Positions 10,865 to 20,530 of a stretch of 64,000 nucleotides of DNA are shown here, piece by piece. Each line of letters begins with the position of its first letter. Within the stretch, counting starts at the first letter, position 1. The position numbers and the translations under genes are program-made. This stretch comes from Macrotis lagotis (taxonomy: Eukaryota > Chordata > Mammalia > Peramelemorphia > Peramelidae), in NCBI RefSeq assembly GCF_037893015.1, contig NC_133658.1, forward strand, positions 886,118,977-886,182,976, written 5' to 3'. The notes beneath the pieces were generated by a model that saw nothing but the letters and a program-made list of their open reading frames with translations, made no database searches and was not told the origin of the DNA.

Positions 10865-11065
10865 CACTGTAGTGAATAGAATTCTGGATTTGGAATTGGG
10901 AAGACCTAAATTCATATCTTACCTCAGACACTTTGCTAATTGCGTAATCCCAGGTAGGCCAATTTATTCTCTCAACCTCAGTTTCCTCAACTGCAAAAAG
11001 GAGAGGTTGGATTCAGTACCTTCTAAGGTCTCTTCCTTTCTAAATGTATGACCCTATGAACCATC
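10865..11065 (+). mobile_element. MIR/THER-type SINE
   Basis: GAATTCTGGATTTGGAATTG, CTTACCTCAGACACTTTGC, CTCAGTTTCCTCAACTGC, TTGGATTCAGTACCTTCTAA, GTATGACCCTATGAA. Confidence 0.7.
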
Positions 11066-11894
11066 CACATTAGAAGATATAAACAGATGAAGATTAATAC
11101 CTGTTGTCCAGACTACAGCATGCAATTGGTCCGTTGAACTAATCCACCTGGAGGTGTAGCTTTGGTGTAGTATACAGAAAGATCATGCATAGGCTGGTCC
11201 CTGAGCTGGAGAGGAGGAAGAAAGGGAGGGGGATAAAATTCAGGAAACTGTTTAGGGTATCCAATTATCCTAAACTGCTCCCTGACCTCAAAACCAATCC
11301 TCTAAATTCTCTCAGTGATGCCACATGTCTGTGAATCATGGAAAACCATCATCTCTGAATAATCAAAATTGTAGGTGACTCAGAAACAGAAAGAAACATG
11401 GTGGGTGTAAGGAGGCTGCAGGATGTTATCAGCAAGAACTTATCTGATCCCCCAGCTGTTAGTTCTCTCCCCATCCTGAAATGACTCTGTATTTATTTTA
11501 TTTTTAATTTTAAAATAAGTTGTCATTGATAGTTTTAGTTTTAATATAGTTGTCATTGTATTTTTCCCCTAACGCATCCCCTACCCTAAGAGACAGATCT
11601 CTGTCTCCTACCCCTAAGAATCATCTCTTGGAGGGGATAGGAATGGAATCTGTTATCCTCATTGACAGAAGAAACTTCCAAGCTTCAGAATGTCCCTCCA
11701 CCAATGCAGGTTGCCATCTTCCTTTTAATATGCAGTCTTAAAGAACTGCCCAAAGCAGTCATGTTCAATTCAAATAAAAATCAGGGCCACTAATCTGTAT
11801 ATTACGATTCTTGTAGAATGTATATTGACTGAGTTTTAAAATGTAATATTTTCTTGTATTTTTATTTATTTTGTTAAATATTTTCCAATTACAT
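11066..11894. other. Unassigned interval
   Basis: No family recognised. It contains moderately complex, non-simple sequence at 11090-11480 and a T-rich stretch at 11490-11570. No ORF with protein similarity that I can identify. Confidence 0.4.
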
Positions 11895-11976
11895 TTGAAG
11901 TCAAGTCTTCCTGACTCCAGGCTCAACACTCTATTGTGCCACCTAGCTACCTCCTATCAAAAAGTCTGATTTCAAA

Positions 11977-12191
11977 AAAAAAAGTTATCTTATTATGTAA
12001 TTTTGCTATCTCTTATACTTTATTTTTTCTTCCTTAAGGATATGATTTCTCTCTCATCACATTCAACTTAGATCAACGTATACTATGGAAACAATGTAAA
12101 GACTAACAGACTGTCTTCTGTGGGGGGTGGGGAGAGGGAAGCAAAATTAGGGGGAAAATTGTAAAATTCAAAATAAATAAAATTTTTCTAA
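11977..12191 (+). mobile_element. L1 3' UTR end, sense, with 18-bp TSD
   Basis: Only the last 215 bp of the L1 are present: TTAAGGATATGATTTCTCTC, ATGGAAACAATGTAAAGACT, TCTTCTGTGGGGGGTGGGG, GGGGGAAAATTGTAAAATTC and a tail. It is flanked by an exact 18-bp target-site duplication AAAAAGTCTGATTTCAAA (11959-11976 and 12192-12209). A minus SINE fragment, 11895-11957 (CTTCCTGACTCCAGGC, GTGCCACCTAGCTACC), abuts the left duplication. Confidence 0.9.
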
Positions 12192-12239
12192 AAAAAGTCT
12201 GATTTCAAATATCAAAAAGGTTTGATGTTATAATTCATA

Positions 12240-12340
12240 ATTGTATATATTTTGTATTTATTTGTTCTTTCCTCCCCCATTGTAGAATGTAAGTTTTTTG
12301 AGGGTAGGCCCATTTTATTGTTTTCCTGTTATTTCTCACC
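12240..12340 (+). mobile_element. L2 3' end fragment
   Basis: Contains CCCCCATTGTAGAATGTAAG, TTTTTTGAGGGTAGGCCC and CACCCCTAGCAGAGGG, a diverged L2 terminus. Confidence 0.5.
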
Positions 12341-12539
12341 CCTAGCAGAGGGAGACAGACAGAAAAGACAGACAGAGATGAAGACAGAGAACATTTATTA
12401 AGCAATTGAAGAAGAAAGGTTGATAGAGTAATCTGAGACATATTATGGAAGACAGGCTATGGAGACCTGACTTTGAGAAGACATTTATAAGAAGTGAAGA
12501 ACCATGGGGCAGAGGCCAGTTTACTGATAATGATTGTGC

Positions 12540-12810
12540 CTCATTCTTGAAGAAGACCTCAGCATCAGAGAGGTGATAACATGACAAGCACTTGAATTGG
12601 ATTTGAGTGAGGGGAGGCTGTGCTAAGTCACCAGTCTCACTTTCTCCTCCAGAGCCAACTGGGCCAGATAGGAATCGGTTGACTGGAGATGCTTCTGGAT
12701 GCGAGGCAGTCAGGGTTAAGTGACTTGCCCAATGTCACACAGCTAGTAAGCGCCAAGTGTCTGAGGTTGAATTCAAACTCCCATCCTCCTGACTCCAAGG
12801 TCAGTGCTAG
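12540..12810 (-). mobile_element. Long-tailed SINE (group C)
   Basis: Antisense of a distinct SINE with a long unique 3' part: TTCTTGAAGAAGACCTCAGC, GAGGTGATAACATGACAAGC, CACCAGTCTCACTTTCTCC, AGAGCCAACTGGGCCAGATA, then the shared tRNA-like head complement (GTGACTTGCCCAATGTCACA, CTCCTGACTCCAAGGTCAG). Other copies are at 13300-13465, 19130-19310, 27365-27660, 27820-28305 and 29634-29822. Confidence 0.75.
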
Positions 12811-12899
12811 AAGTGGAGGTGATGGATGTTGCAAAGAGAGGCAGCTTGAATAGGAAGTGATCTGGAAACCTGTACCCTATACTAGAAGGCACTCCAAAA

Positions 12900-13060
12900 T
12901 ACTAAAAATAATCCCAAACCAACTAACAAACATTTATGAAGCACTTTCCTATGGGCAGGGCACTTTGATGAGTGGCAGGATTACCAAGGCAAAAATGAAA
13001 TAGCTCCCAGTCTCAATGAGTTTCTATTCTCTCCAAGGATATAAGACATTCATATGTAAT
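12900..13060 (+). mobile_element. CR1/L3-like fragment
   Basis: ACTAACAAACATTTATGAAG, TTTCCTATGGGCAGGGCACT, AGCTCCCAGTCTCAATGAG, CATATGTAATTATAAACAG. Diverged copy of the 6260-6490 family. Confidence 0.5.
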
Positions 13061-13299
13061 TATAAACAGAGCAAATATAAAGAAAATCAATACAAGCAAT
13101 CAAGAAAGCCTTCATAACTTTGAGCTTCATTTTGATTTCAAGAAGGGACAGTTGAGTAGATTTGGTCTATTGGTCATGTGCCCAGGCTGGAGAATGATAT
13201 CTGTTCTCACTGGTCACTCACTGTCCTCTAAATTTTGGCTTTCCAGGCAATCTGTTCTAGTTATCACTCTGCTACAATCAGAATGGTCCTCTAGGAAGA

Positions 13300-13465
13300 T
13301 GTGGTTTTCCTTCATTCTCAAGGAGGACTATGACATCAGGGAGGTGATGCCATGACAAGCAAGTGAATTGTATTTAAGTGAGTGGAGGAGGGCTGTGCAA
13401 AGTCACAATCTCACTTTCTCCTCAGGAGCCACCTGGGTCCAGTGGCCAGATATGAATCAGATAAT
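13300..13465 (-). mobile_element. Long-tailed SINE (group C), partial
   Basis: Only the unique 3' part is present: TTCATTCTCAAGGAGGACTA, GGGAGGTGATGCCATGACAA, TCACAATCTCACTTTCTCC, GGAGCCACCTGGGTCC. The tRNA-like half is missing. Confidence 0.7.
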
Positions 13466-13609
13466 CTTAGAGAATTGTATATTATGATTTGCAAAATACA
13501 GTTTGGAGGTAAGGAGACCAGGTGCCTCCTGGGTCATGGGGAGGCTGAAAAACTATGGTGAACAAAGCAAAGGAGAGTAAAGGATGAATGCTGTAAGAGG
13601 TCTTTTGGG

Positions 13610-13611
<2 letters not shown>

Positions 13612-13693
<82 letters not shown>
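13612..13693. repeat. Compound (TC)n(CA)n microsatellite
   Basis: About 22 TC units (13612-13656) run directly into about 18 CA units (13657-13693). Confidence 0.97.
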
Positions 13694-13694
<1 letters not shown>

Positions 13695-13699
13695 ATGGC

Positions 13700-13925
13700 A
13701 AGAGAGACAATATGGTACAATAGGTGGAGCACTGGATTGGGATTTGAAGTATAGGGGTTCGGATGTACTACTTGTTCCCTGGGGAACTTTAAGTAAGTCT
13801 CTTGACCCCTCTAGGTCTCAAGTTCCTTGTCTTTATGGTGAGGGGCTTGAATTAAATGGCTTTTACACAAGGACTAGATTTCTAAGTGATCCTCTAACTT
13901 GAAATCTGTGGTCTTGGTGATCCAG
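13700..13925 (+). mobile_element. MIR/THER-type SINE
   Basis: GACAATATGGTACAATAGG, GGAGCACTGGATTGGGATT, AGTAAGTCTCTTGACCCCTC, TCTCAAGTTCCTTGTC, GGGGCTTGAATTAAATGGC. Confidence 0.65.
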
Positions 13926-14169
13926 AGAAATAAAGACTCATAAATAAAAAAAGATTTGCTAAGGGGGAACCAAAGACAAGAATGGGAGATATAAGAAAAT
14001 GTAAAGTCAGTTTATTGATTCTTTTAAACTCTTCCCCCCAAGGCTGGCCTTATAGACCTCTGATATCAACTTCTATTTACAATGTAAATAGGGACATCTT
14101 CAAGGTCTGAGTAATTTTAAGCTTTAATGGCTAATACTATTTTTAAATTATCATTCAAACTTAATGGCT

Positions 14170-14335
14170 AAGGGGTGGCTAGGTGGCGCAGTGGATAAAG
14201 CACCAGCCCTGGAGTCAGGAGTACCTGGGTTCAAATCTTGTCTCAGACACTTAATAATTACCTAGCTGTGTGGCCTTGGGCAAGCCACTTAACCCCATTT
14301 GCCTTGCAAAAAACCTAAAAAAAAAGGATTAAAAA
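14170..14335 (+). mobile_element. Short tRNA-like SINE with exact TSD
   Basis: Full-length young copy: GGGGTGGCTAGGTGGCGCAG, GGGTTCAAATCTTGTCTCAG, GTGTGGCCTTGGGCAAGCC, GCCTTGCAAAAAACCTAAAA with a tail. It is flanked by the exact 13-bp duplication AAACTTAATGGCT (14157-14169 and 14336-14348). Confidence 0.92.
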
Positions 14336-14348
14336 AAACTTAATGGCT

Positions 14349-14505
14349 GGGGGCAGCTAGGTGGCACACACTCCACCAGCCCTGGAATCAGGAAGACCTG
14401 AGTTCAAATTCGACCTTGGACACTTGATAGTTACTAGCTGTGTGACCTTGGACAAGTCACCTAACTCCATTGCCTTGCCAAAACCAACAGAAAAGGTTTT
14501 AATAA
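14349..14505 (+). mobile_element. Second short SINE, immediately downstream
   Basis: GGGGGCAGCTAGGTGGCAC, GAGTTCAAATTCGACCTTGG, GTGTGACCTTGGACAAGTCA, CATTGCCTTGCCAAAACC. It starts at the base after the downstream duplication of the preceding SINE and is in the same orientation. Its own duplication could not be defined. Confidence 0.85.
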
Positions 14506-14639
14506 CTTAAAATTTCACTCTCTTTTGAGACACCAGTTATATCTCACATGCAGAGTTGTTTGCGTGTTGTCTCATGTATTTCTGGGCCTCATTCTATCTA
14601 TAAAATGAAGATGAAATAATAATAGTAATACCTAAGGTC

Positions 14640-14995
14640 TACGAGTGCTTACCTATATTATTCTGTTTATTCCTCACTACAGCTCTTCAAGGTAAGTGCT
14701 ATTATTATTCTCAGTTTACAGAGGTGAGAAAACAGAGGCTTAGAGAGGTTCCACACGAGGGACACACGACTAGTCTACGTATGAGTCAGAATATGGACTC
14801 AGGTCTTCTTGACTCCGGGACCAGCTGCCTCTGGTGTTATTAGTCTATAAAGATTATGATACCCATTCTATAGATGATAAAACAGAGTCTGAAAGACAGT
14901 AGGTGACTTGCCCCGGGTTACATGACCAGTAAGTCTCTGAGGGAGCATTTGCACTCAGGTCTTCTCACCTCTGGGTCTAGTTTATCCACTCCTAC
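14640..14995 (-). mobile_element. Two adjacent MIR-type SINE fragments
   Basis: The first (about 14640-14830) has TCAAGGTAAGTGCTATTATT, CAGTTTACAGAGGTGAGAAA, CTCAGGTCTTCTTGACTCC. The second (about 14835-14995) has CATTCTATAGATGATAAAAC, GGTGACTTGCCCCGGGTTA, GCACTCAGGTCTTCTCACC. Both are antisense. Confidence 0.65.
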
Positions 14996-15289
14996 ACTTA
15001 GCTGATTATATAGAAGATAAGAGAAGACACCTCCCCGGATTTGTTGGCAGATACGGGGAAGTTTGAGTGTGGAACAAACATAGCAAGTAACATCAGGACT
15101 TTTTTTTTTTTAACATGTTGGTTAGTTTTGCTGGACAATTCATCTTTTGTTATTGTTCTCTTCGTTCTAAGGGATCTGGGAGGAGAAAGGAAGGAGATGT
15201 GGAGATGTGTAAGTGATGTCAAAATAGAACATAGCAACCCCATCTTACTTTAAATTTTTTTTTCAGCTTTGTTTCCACCATTCCCCTCC

Positions 15290-15560
15290 TTTTTCCTCCG
15301 GCCTGCTGCTATCTGAAGCTCCAGATGCTTCGATGTCCAGCCGATGGGCAGAGACATCTGGCCAGCTGTTACAGGAGGTGGTTCACTGTATCCTGCCTAT
15401 GAGTCACCCATGAGCCAAGCTATGCAGTTGGGGAGCAGCGTTGTAGGCGCTGAGATCCGGTGTTAGCCATTAGACCGTGGGAGCAAAGACTAACAAAAAT
15501 GAATAGAAAACAGCTGGGAAATAAATTCCCTCCTGACCAGCTCAGAAGGGGCTAGAGTCA
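15290..15560. promoter_or_regulatory. Non-repetitive block, candidate cis-regulatory element
   Basis: The sequence is of mixed composition and free of any repeat family I know. It has clustered potential binding motifs: E-boxes (CATCTG at about 15354, CAGCTG at about 15364) and an AP-1-like TGAGTCA near 15400. Function is inferred only from composition and motif density. Confidence 0.25.
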
Positions 15561-15894
15561 AGACACTTCCCTTTCTGGAAAGATGGGAGGCCCAGGAAGA
15601 ATGAAGAATGGAGGCTTTTCTTACCTCCAAATTCTTGCTTTTCCTATTCTCTTAACCCTTCAGAACCTCTGCAACCACCCATCTCTACCAAAAAAGAACA
15701 ACAAAATTCTGACTTTTTAAAAGCATGTAGAATAAAAATATTTAGAAAAAAATCTTTTTTTTTAAAATGAATAGCTTGTCAAAAAATTTTAAAAATAAGA
15801 TTTAAATGAATTCTTTATTCACATTTACAGAGATCAGATTCAGCTGATATGAGACCCAAGTAACACGCAGGAACGATGGGTTAACCTCTAGAGA

Positions 15895-16290
15895 TGGAAG
15901 GAACCTCAGAGTGAAATCAAGGCAACAAATGTTTCTTACATACTTATGCAATGCCCAATATTGGAGCTTCAAAGAAGAAGAAGGAAAAACCTTTGCCCTC
16001 CAAGAATAATGGGGCTATGTGTGCAAATCTCTTTATTTTATATGTGAGAAGACCGAGTCCCCCTCCAAAAGTTAAATGACTTGCCCAAGGTCCTACAGAA
16101 ATCCTATGATTTAGAATTGGAAGGGACCCCAGGGGTCATCCAGTCCAATTCGCTCCTTTTATAAATAAGGAAACTGAAACCTGCAGTGATAGCTGATAAG
16201 TGACTTGCCCAAAGTTATTCGGAGTTAGAAGCTGAATTTGACCCAGAGCCTCTGACTTCTGAGTCTGAGCTCTTCATCAATATTAACTTG
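15895..16290 (-). mobile_element. MIR-type SINE fragments, with CR1-like piece
   Basis: About 15920-16020 looks CR1-like (ACATACTTATGCAATGCCC, GCCCTCCAAGAATAATGG). About 16030-16290 is antisense MIR: GTTAAATGACTTGCCCAAGG, GGAAACTGAAACCTGC, AAGTGACTTGCCCAAAG, CTCTGACTTCTGAGTC. Confidence 0.55.
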
Positions 16291-16429
16291 TAAATTCCTG
16301 GATACAGAGTGTATATGCGTCTGGTTTTTCATTCTGTAGTAAAGTAGCTTCCTTCTGTGATTTCCCCATTTGCTAGGTTAGTTATCTCAAATTATCATGT
16401 CACCTGTGCAATGAGAATGAAATAATTGG

Positions 16430-16598
16430 TGGCACAGTGGAATCTTGGGAGAGTTCGAATCCAGCTTCAGTCCCTTACTAACTGTGTGACCCTGAGCAAA
16501 TCACTTAATCCCCATTGCAGAGAGAGAGACAGAGAGACAGAGAGACGAGAGACAGAGAGACAGAGAGACAGAGAGACAGAGAGACAGAGAGACAGAGA
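16430..16598 (+). mobile_element. SINE with tail expanded into (GAGACA)n array
   Basis: A diverged tRNA-like SINE (16430-16519) has TTCGAATCCAGCTTCAGTCC, TGTGTGACCCTGAGCAAATC, ending CCCCATTGCAG. It runs straight into an imperfect GAGACAGA array (16520-16598). The array lies where the SINE tail would be. Confidence 0.75.
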
Positions 16599-16684
16599 TT
16601 ATTAACTTTTCTCATACTGTTGACTGGAGCTGTAATTCTATATATCTGGAAGATTGTCATCTAACACTTCCTGGTGGAGAGTGT

Positions 16685-16850
16685 GGACCAGGGAAAAGAG
16701 CTTTGGCTTAAGAGTCAAAGGACCTGGGTTCAAATTCTGTCTCAGTCTGCTCACATGGCCTCATCTGTACCTCAGTTTCCCTATCAGTAATGAGGAGGTT
16801 GTACTAGAGCACCTCTGAGGTTCATTCCAGCACTAGAACTTTGATCAAAT
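16685..16850 (+). mobile_element. MIR-type SINE
   Basis: GAGCTTTGGCTTAAGAGTC, CTGGGTTCAAATTCTGTCTC, CTCAGTTTCCCTATCAG, GCACCTCTGAGGTTCATTCC. Confidence 0.7.
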
Positions 16851-17065
16851 AAGAAAGTGAGGAATGAGCAGGCTTCATTTGTATTTGATCCAAATCTGGA
16901 TTGCTTTAGGAGAAAACAATCCACCTGGGTTAAGTGTCCTGGAAGTTGTTGTTGGTCACCATAGTTGGGGAATAAGGAAACACTTTTTTTCTCACTTGAA
17001 TTTTCCACATTCTGACTATCAGAGTCAATCACTAGTGTCACCTTTGTTTATTGAAATGATGTGTG

Positions 17066-17127
17066 TGTGCACACAAACACTCATAATATACACACATACC
17101 TACACATACATATCCATGCACACACAG
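17066..17127. repeat. Degenerate CA-rich microsatellite
   Basis: Interrupted CACA and CATA units spanning about 60 bp. Confidence 0.8.
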
Positions 17128-17261
17128 CCTTTCATTTTAATTCCAATCACACAAGAGCTGAGTTCAAAGGAGCCTACACCCAGGGCTGACCTCAGATGCC
17201 GTCTGTTCCAACCCTCTTATTTTTTAGATGAAAAAACTAAGACTCCCAGAGTGATTTTCCT

Positions 17262-17376
17262 CATTAGACAGTGAGCTTGAGGACTGGACTGTCTTGTTCT
17301 TTTTTTTTTCTTTATTTGCCCCTGTGCTTAGTACAGGGACTAGGAAACAGTAGGTGCTTAATAAATGGTATTGACT
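17262..17376 (+). mobile_element. L2 3' end
   Basis: TTAGACAGTGAGCTTGAGGA, TTTGCCCCTGTGCTTAGTAC, GTAGGTGCTTAATAAATGGT: a typical L2 terminus. It serves as the target for the SINE pair that follows. Confidence 0.7.
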
Positions 17377-17680
17377 GGGGCAGCTAGATAGATGGCACAG
17401 TGAATAGAACACTGGCCCTGGAGTCAGGAGTTCAAATCCTGCCTTAGACACTTAATAATTGCCTAGCTTGTGTGACCTTCGCAAGTCACTTAACCCTATT
17501 GCCTTAAATAAATAAAATTTTAACACAAAAAGGGGGCAGTTAGATGGTATAGTGGATAGATCACAAGCCTTGGAGTCAGGAGGACCTGAGTTCAAATCCG
17601 GTTTCAGACACTTAATAATGACCTAGCTGTGTGACCTTGGGCAAGTCACTTAACCCCATTGCCTTGTAATAAAAACCCCA
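17377..17680 (+). mobile_element. Head-to-tail pair of short SINEs within one TSD
   Basis: Unit 1 is 17377-17530 (GGGGCAGCTAGATAGATGGC, GAGTTCAAATCCTGCCTTAG, an A/T tail ending CACAAAAA). Unit 2 is 17531-17680 (GGGGGCAGTTAGATGGTATA, GTTCAAATCCGGTTTCAG). A single 17-bp target-site duplication brackets the pair: AATAAATGGTATTGACT at 17360-17376 and AATAAATGTTATTGACT at 17681-17697 (one mismatch). No duplication separates the units. Confidence 0.85.
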
Positions 17681-17739
17681 AATAAATGTTATTGACTGAT
17701 TCTGACTTGACCAAGAACCCTGTTGGGGAATGAGAGAGT

Positions 17740-18060
17740 GAATTGCTTGAACAGTAATTTTCTCAGGGTCATACAATTAGCATGCATCAAAGGTGGGCCT
17801 GGAATCCTGTCCCTTTCTGATTATTCTATCACAGTCCTATTTGAAAAATTATTTGGTCTTCTTCAGTAACGAAAGATAAGAACCAGGATATTCAGAGCCC
17901 AGAGTACAATGCACAGCCCAGAGAGGAAGATACTGCAAAAAGTTATTATCCACATTTGAAAGATAAGGAAATTGAGTCTGAGAGAGGTGAAATGATTTGT
18001 GTATATTCATGAAACCAGGGTCTTCCGACTTTGTCCAGGGGCCCTTCCTCTTACCAAACT
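17740..18060 (-). mobile_element. MIR-type SINE fragments
   Basis: The first is about 17740-17835 (TCAGGGTCATACAATTAGCA, GGGCCTGGAATCCTGTCCC). The second is about 17925-18060 (TCCACATTTGAAAGATAAGG, GAGAGAGGTGAAATGATTTG). Both are antisense and old. Confidence 0.5.
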
Positions 18061-18627
18061 GTCTCCAAAAGATGAGTAAAAGATTTAAGAGCATTTACAA
18101 TGCAATGAATAATGCCACATACTAGAGTACCCAAAAAGCAGCATGGAAGCCTTCTGACAGGTCTTGGAGTTTTCCATCTTGTATTTCCTCTCTGACCTTG
18201 GGCAAGCTCGTCTTCTCCCTGCTCTGCCTCTGACCCCAGGGACTTTGGATGCTATGCATCAGTTTCCTTCTCATTCTGGAAGATTCCTCTACCACTTTGG
18301 TCTCCTCTCATATTAGTGAATTTTCCTCAGTACTTCCATTTGTGGAAGTACTCAGGTCAACCATCCTTGCCATTCTTCACTGCTGTACCAGCTCTGCTCC
18401 CTCCTGGCAATCTGTAAGTATTCAGCAGGACTGTTCCAGTTGGGCACTGCCCTTCCTTTTTCCCTTCCTTCCTAACTTCCTTCCTTCTTCTCTTTCTCCT
18501 TCTTTCTCTCCCTTATCTTCTGTCCATATACAGAATCACATCCTTGCCCATAGATGCTCTGCCCAAAGAAATAAATATATATGTTAATTGCTGAGACATC
18601 ACAAGATAGTTTGAAATTTATGGACTT
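18061..18627. other. Unassigned interval, pyrimidine-rich in part
   Basis: No repeat family or gene recognised. The segment 18450-18520 is C/T-rich. One MIR-like scrap (CTCTGACCTTGGGCAAGC) lies at about 18190-18210. Confidence 0.4.
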
Positions 18628-18633
18628 AATTTC

Positions 18634-18646
18634 TTTTCTTTTCTTT

Positions 18647-18726
<80 letters not shown>

Positions 18727-18868
18727 TCGGCAAGGCAATGGGGTTAAGTGACTTGCCCAAGATTACATAGCTAGGTAATTATTGAGTGTCTGAGTTCAGA
18801 TTTGAACTCAGGTTCTCCTGATTGACTCCAGGGCTGGCATTCTATCCACTGTGCCACCTAGCTGCCCC
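18634..18868 (-). mobile_element. Short SINE with tail expanded into (TTTC)n
   Basis: The SINE body is 18728-18868: GGCAAGGCAATGGGGTTAAG, TGACTTGCCCAAGATTACAT, CTGTGCCACCTAGCTGCCCC. Its A tail (antisense, at the lower coordinates) is now an approximately 90-bp (TTTC)n array. A short possible target-site duplication ATTTCTTTT is seen on both sides (about 18628 and 18871). Confidence 0.8.
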
Positions 18869-19129
18869 TGATTTCTTTTTAAAGGACCAAGCCTTAAACC
18901 CAAATCACTCTGGCTCTCATGAATAGGTAACAATAGGGCCCAGGCCAAGCTTCATTTGGTCATTGTATGGACCTGATTAACTTTAAGTAGCAATTGTTTC
19001 TGTGAACTCTGAGGAGGTGTCCCTCTTCAGATTTTTTTTAACTAGCTAAAAGATGCCATTCTTTGCCTCATTTTTACCTAGCCTTAATCATGGAATGAGT
19101 ATTGTCTCAGACAAACTGAGACCAGGGTA

Positions 19130-19310
19130 AGACCTTAGCTTAAAATGTCCTGATACATATCTTGCTACAGGACCCAGATGACTCTGGAGTAGAAAGTGAG
19201 ACTGGTGACTGCACAGTGCTACCTCACTAAAATCAGTTTACTTGCATGTTATGCAAGTAAGCTTCCCTAATATCATGATGCTCTTCCAGAAAGAAGGATA
19301 AATAACACTT
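19130..19310 (+). mobile_element. Long-tailed SINE (group C), 3' part
   Basis: GACCCAGATGACTCTGGAGT, GAAAGTGAGACTGGTGACTG, CAGTTTACTTGCATGTTATG, ATCATGATGCTCTTCCAGAA. The tRNA-like half is missing. Confidence 0.7.
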
Positions 19311-19369
19311 CTGTTTCTGACTCTCAGACCAAGCTCAGGAAAGGTCTTCTTCCTCACCCCTTTTCAGAT

Positions 19370-19500
19370 TTCTAAGTGTGTTCCCTCTCCATTAGAGTGT
19401 AAGCTCCTTGAGAGCAGGTACTGACTTTCCTTTTGCTTGTATTTCCAGCAATTGGCATATTGCCTGGCAGATATTAAAAAGTGCATTAACTTGTTTTAAC
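19370..19500 (+). mobile_element. L2 3' end
   Basis: TTAGAGTGTAAGCTCCTTGA, GAGCAGGTACTGAC, TTTCCAGCAATTGGCATATT, TGCCTGGCAGATATT. Confidence 0.65.
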
Positions 19501-19679
19501 TATTCAAAGCAAATTTATGAGCCTCTTAAGTCCCAGAATAAGTCCTGATCTGCATTGGTGGTGGAACTAAGACATGTGGATGATGGCATATCCTAGTATC
19601 ACAAAGAAATTTGCTCTCAAATTAGCTACAAAAGACTATGAAGAAAATTAAAATTAAACTTTTTTTTAAAAGATCTTTG

Positions 19680-19853
19680 GGGACGGCTAAGTGGAGCAGT
19701 GGCTAGAGCACCAGCCCTGGAGTCAGGAGGACCTGAGTTCAAATCCGACCTCAGACACTTAATAATTACCTAGCTGTATGACCTTGGGCAAGCCACTTAA
19801 CCCCATTGCCTTGCAAAAATCCTAAAAACTAAAAATAAAAATAGAAAATAAAT
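19680..19853 (+). mobile_element. Short tRNA-like SINE with exact TSD
   Basis: GGGACGGCTAAGTGGAGCAG, GAGTTCAAATCCGACCTCAG, GTATGACCTTGGGCAAGCC, CCTTGCAAAAATCCTAAAAA and an A-rich tail. The 12-bp duplication AAAAGATCTTTG is exact (19668-19679 and 19854-19865). A short (AT)n run follows at 19937-19963. Confidence 0.92.
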
Positions 19854-20059
19854 AAAAGATCTTTGAAGGAAAATATCATCTGCAGTCAGAGATAGAATTG
19901 ACAAATAGAAGTATGAATCAAATAATTTCATTCTCACATATATATATATATATACATATGTATGTTTAAAGTCATTCATTTTAATATCTAAACTTAGCTC
20001 AACATTAGCATCTTTAGCTTGTTGACTAAAAAGTGGTGAGTAAGTGTTACAGGCCTGGA

Positions 20060-20530
20060 CTTGGTGTCCTCAAGTCAATCAGTAAGCTTCTATTAAGTTC
20101 CTACTATGTACCAAAGCTAGTGGGATTCAAGGTGTCTAAAACTAGAAAATCATCTAATCATAGAGCTATCGAGAGATAGAAGAGAAATCAAAGGCCACCA
20201 TTTTACAGATGAGGAAACTGAGCAAAGAGGTGATAGAGACACTTGTCCAAGATAATAAAAGTATTACATGGCAAATTTACATTTTGAACACAGGTTTTCT
20301 AACTCCAGAACCCATGCCTTTTCCACTCTGACATACTTCTTAGCCCCTTTTTTACATGCATGGAAATCTTGGCCCCAAGAAAAATGACGTATCCAAGATC
20401 ATGCTGATAGAACATGACGCAGTTAAAATTTAACTCTGATCTTCTGACTACAATGCCCTCCTAAAACTTATTCTGTCACAGAATAGGTTCTTAATAAATG
20501 TTTGCTGATCAATTAATTGTTATTAATGAT
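20060..20530. mobile_element. Old repeat cluster: CR1-like, MIR, L2 tail
   Basis: About 20085-20140 is CR1-like (CTATTAAGTTCCTACTATGT). About 20185-20345 is antisense MIR (CATTTTACAGATGAGGAAAC, TGAACACAGGTTTTCTAACT). About 20465-20520 is an L2 tail (GAATAGGTTCTTAATAAATG). Confidence 0.55.

Noticed and set aside
14170-14335. tRNA genes at the many GGTTCAAATCC (B-box-like) sites
   Set aside because: These occur inside SINE heads with SINE tails and TSDs. No complete cloverleaf with paired acceptor and anticodon stems is formed.
16864-17274. 136-residue plus-strand ORF
   Set aside because: It crosses a CA-rich microsatellite and MIR/L2 scraps, and no domain is recognisable.
18472-18738. Lys/Glu/Arg repeat protein on the minus strand
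   Set aside because: It is read directly from the (TTTC)n microsatellite and adjoining pyrimidine-rich DNA. The similar K/E/R frame at 43038-43271 has the same cause.
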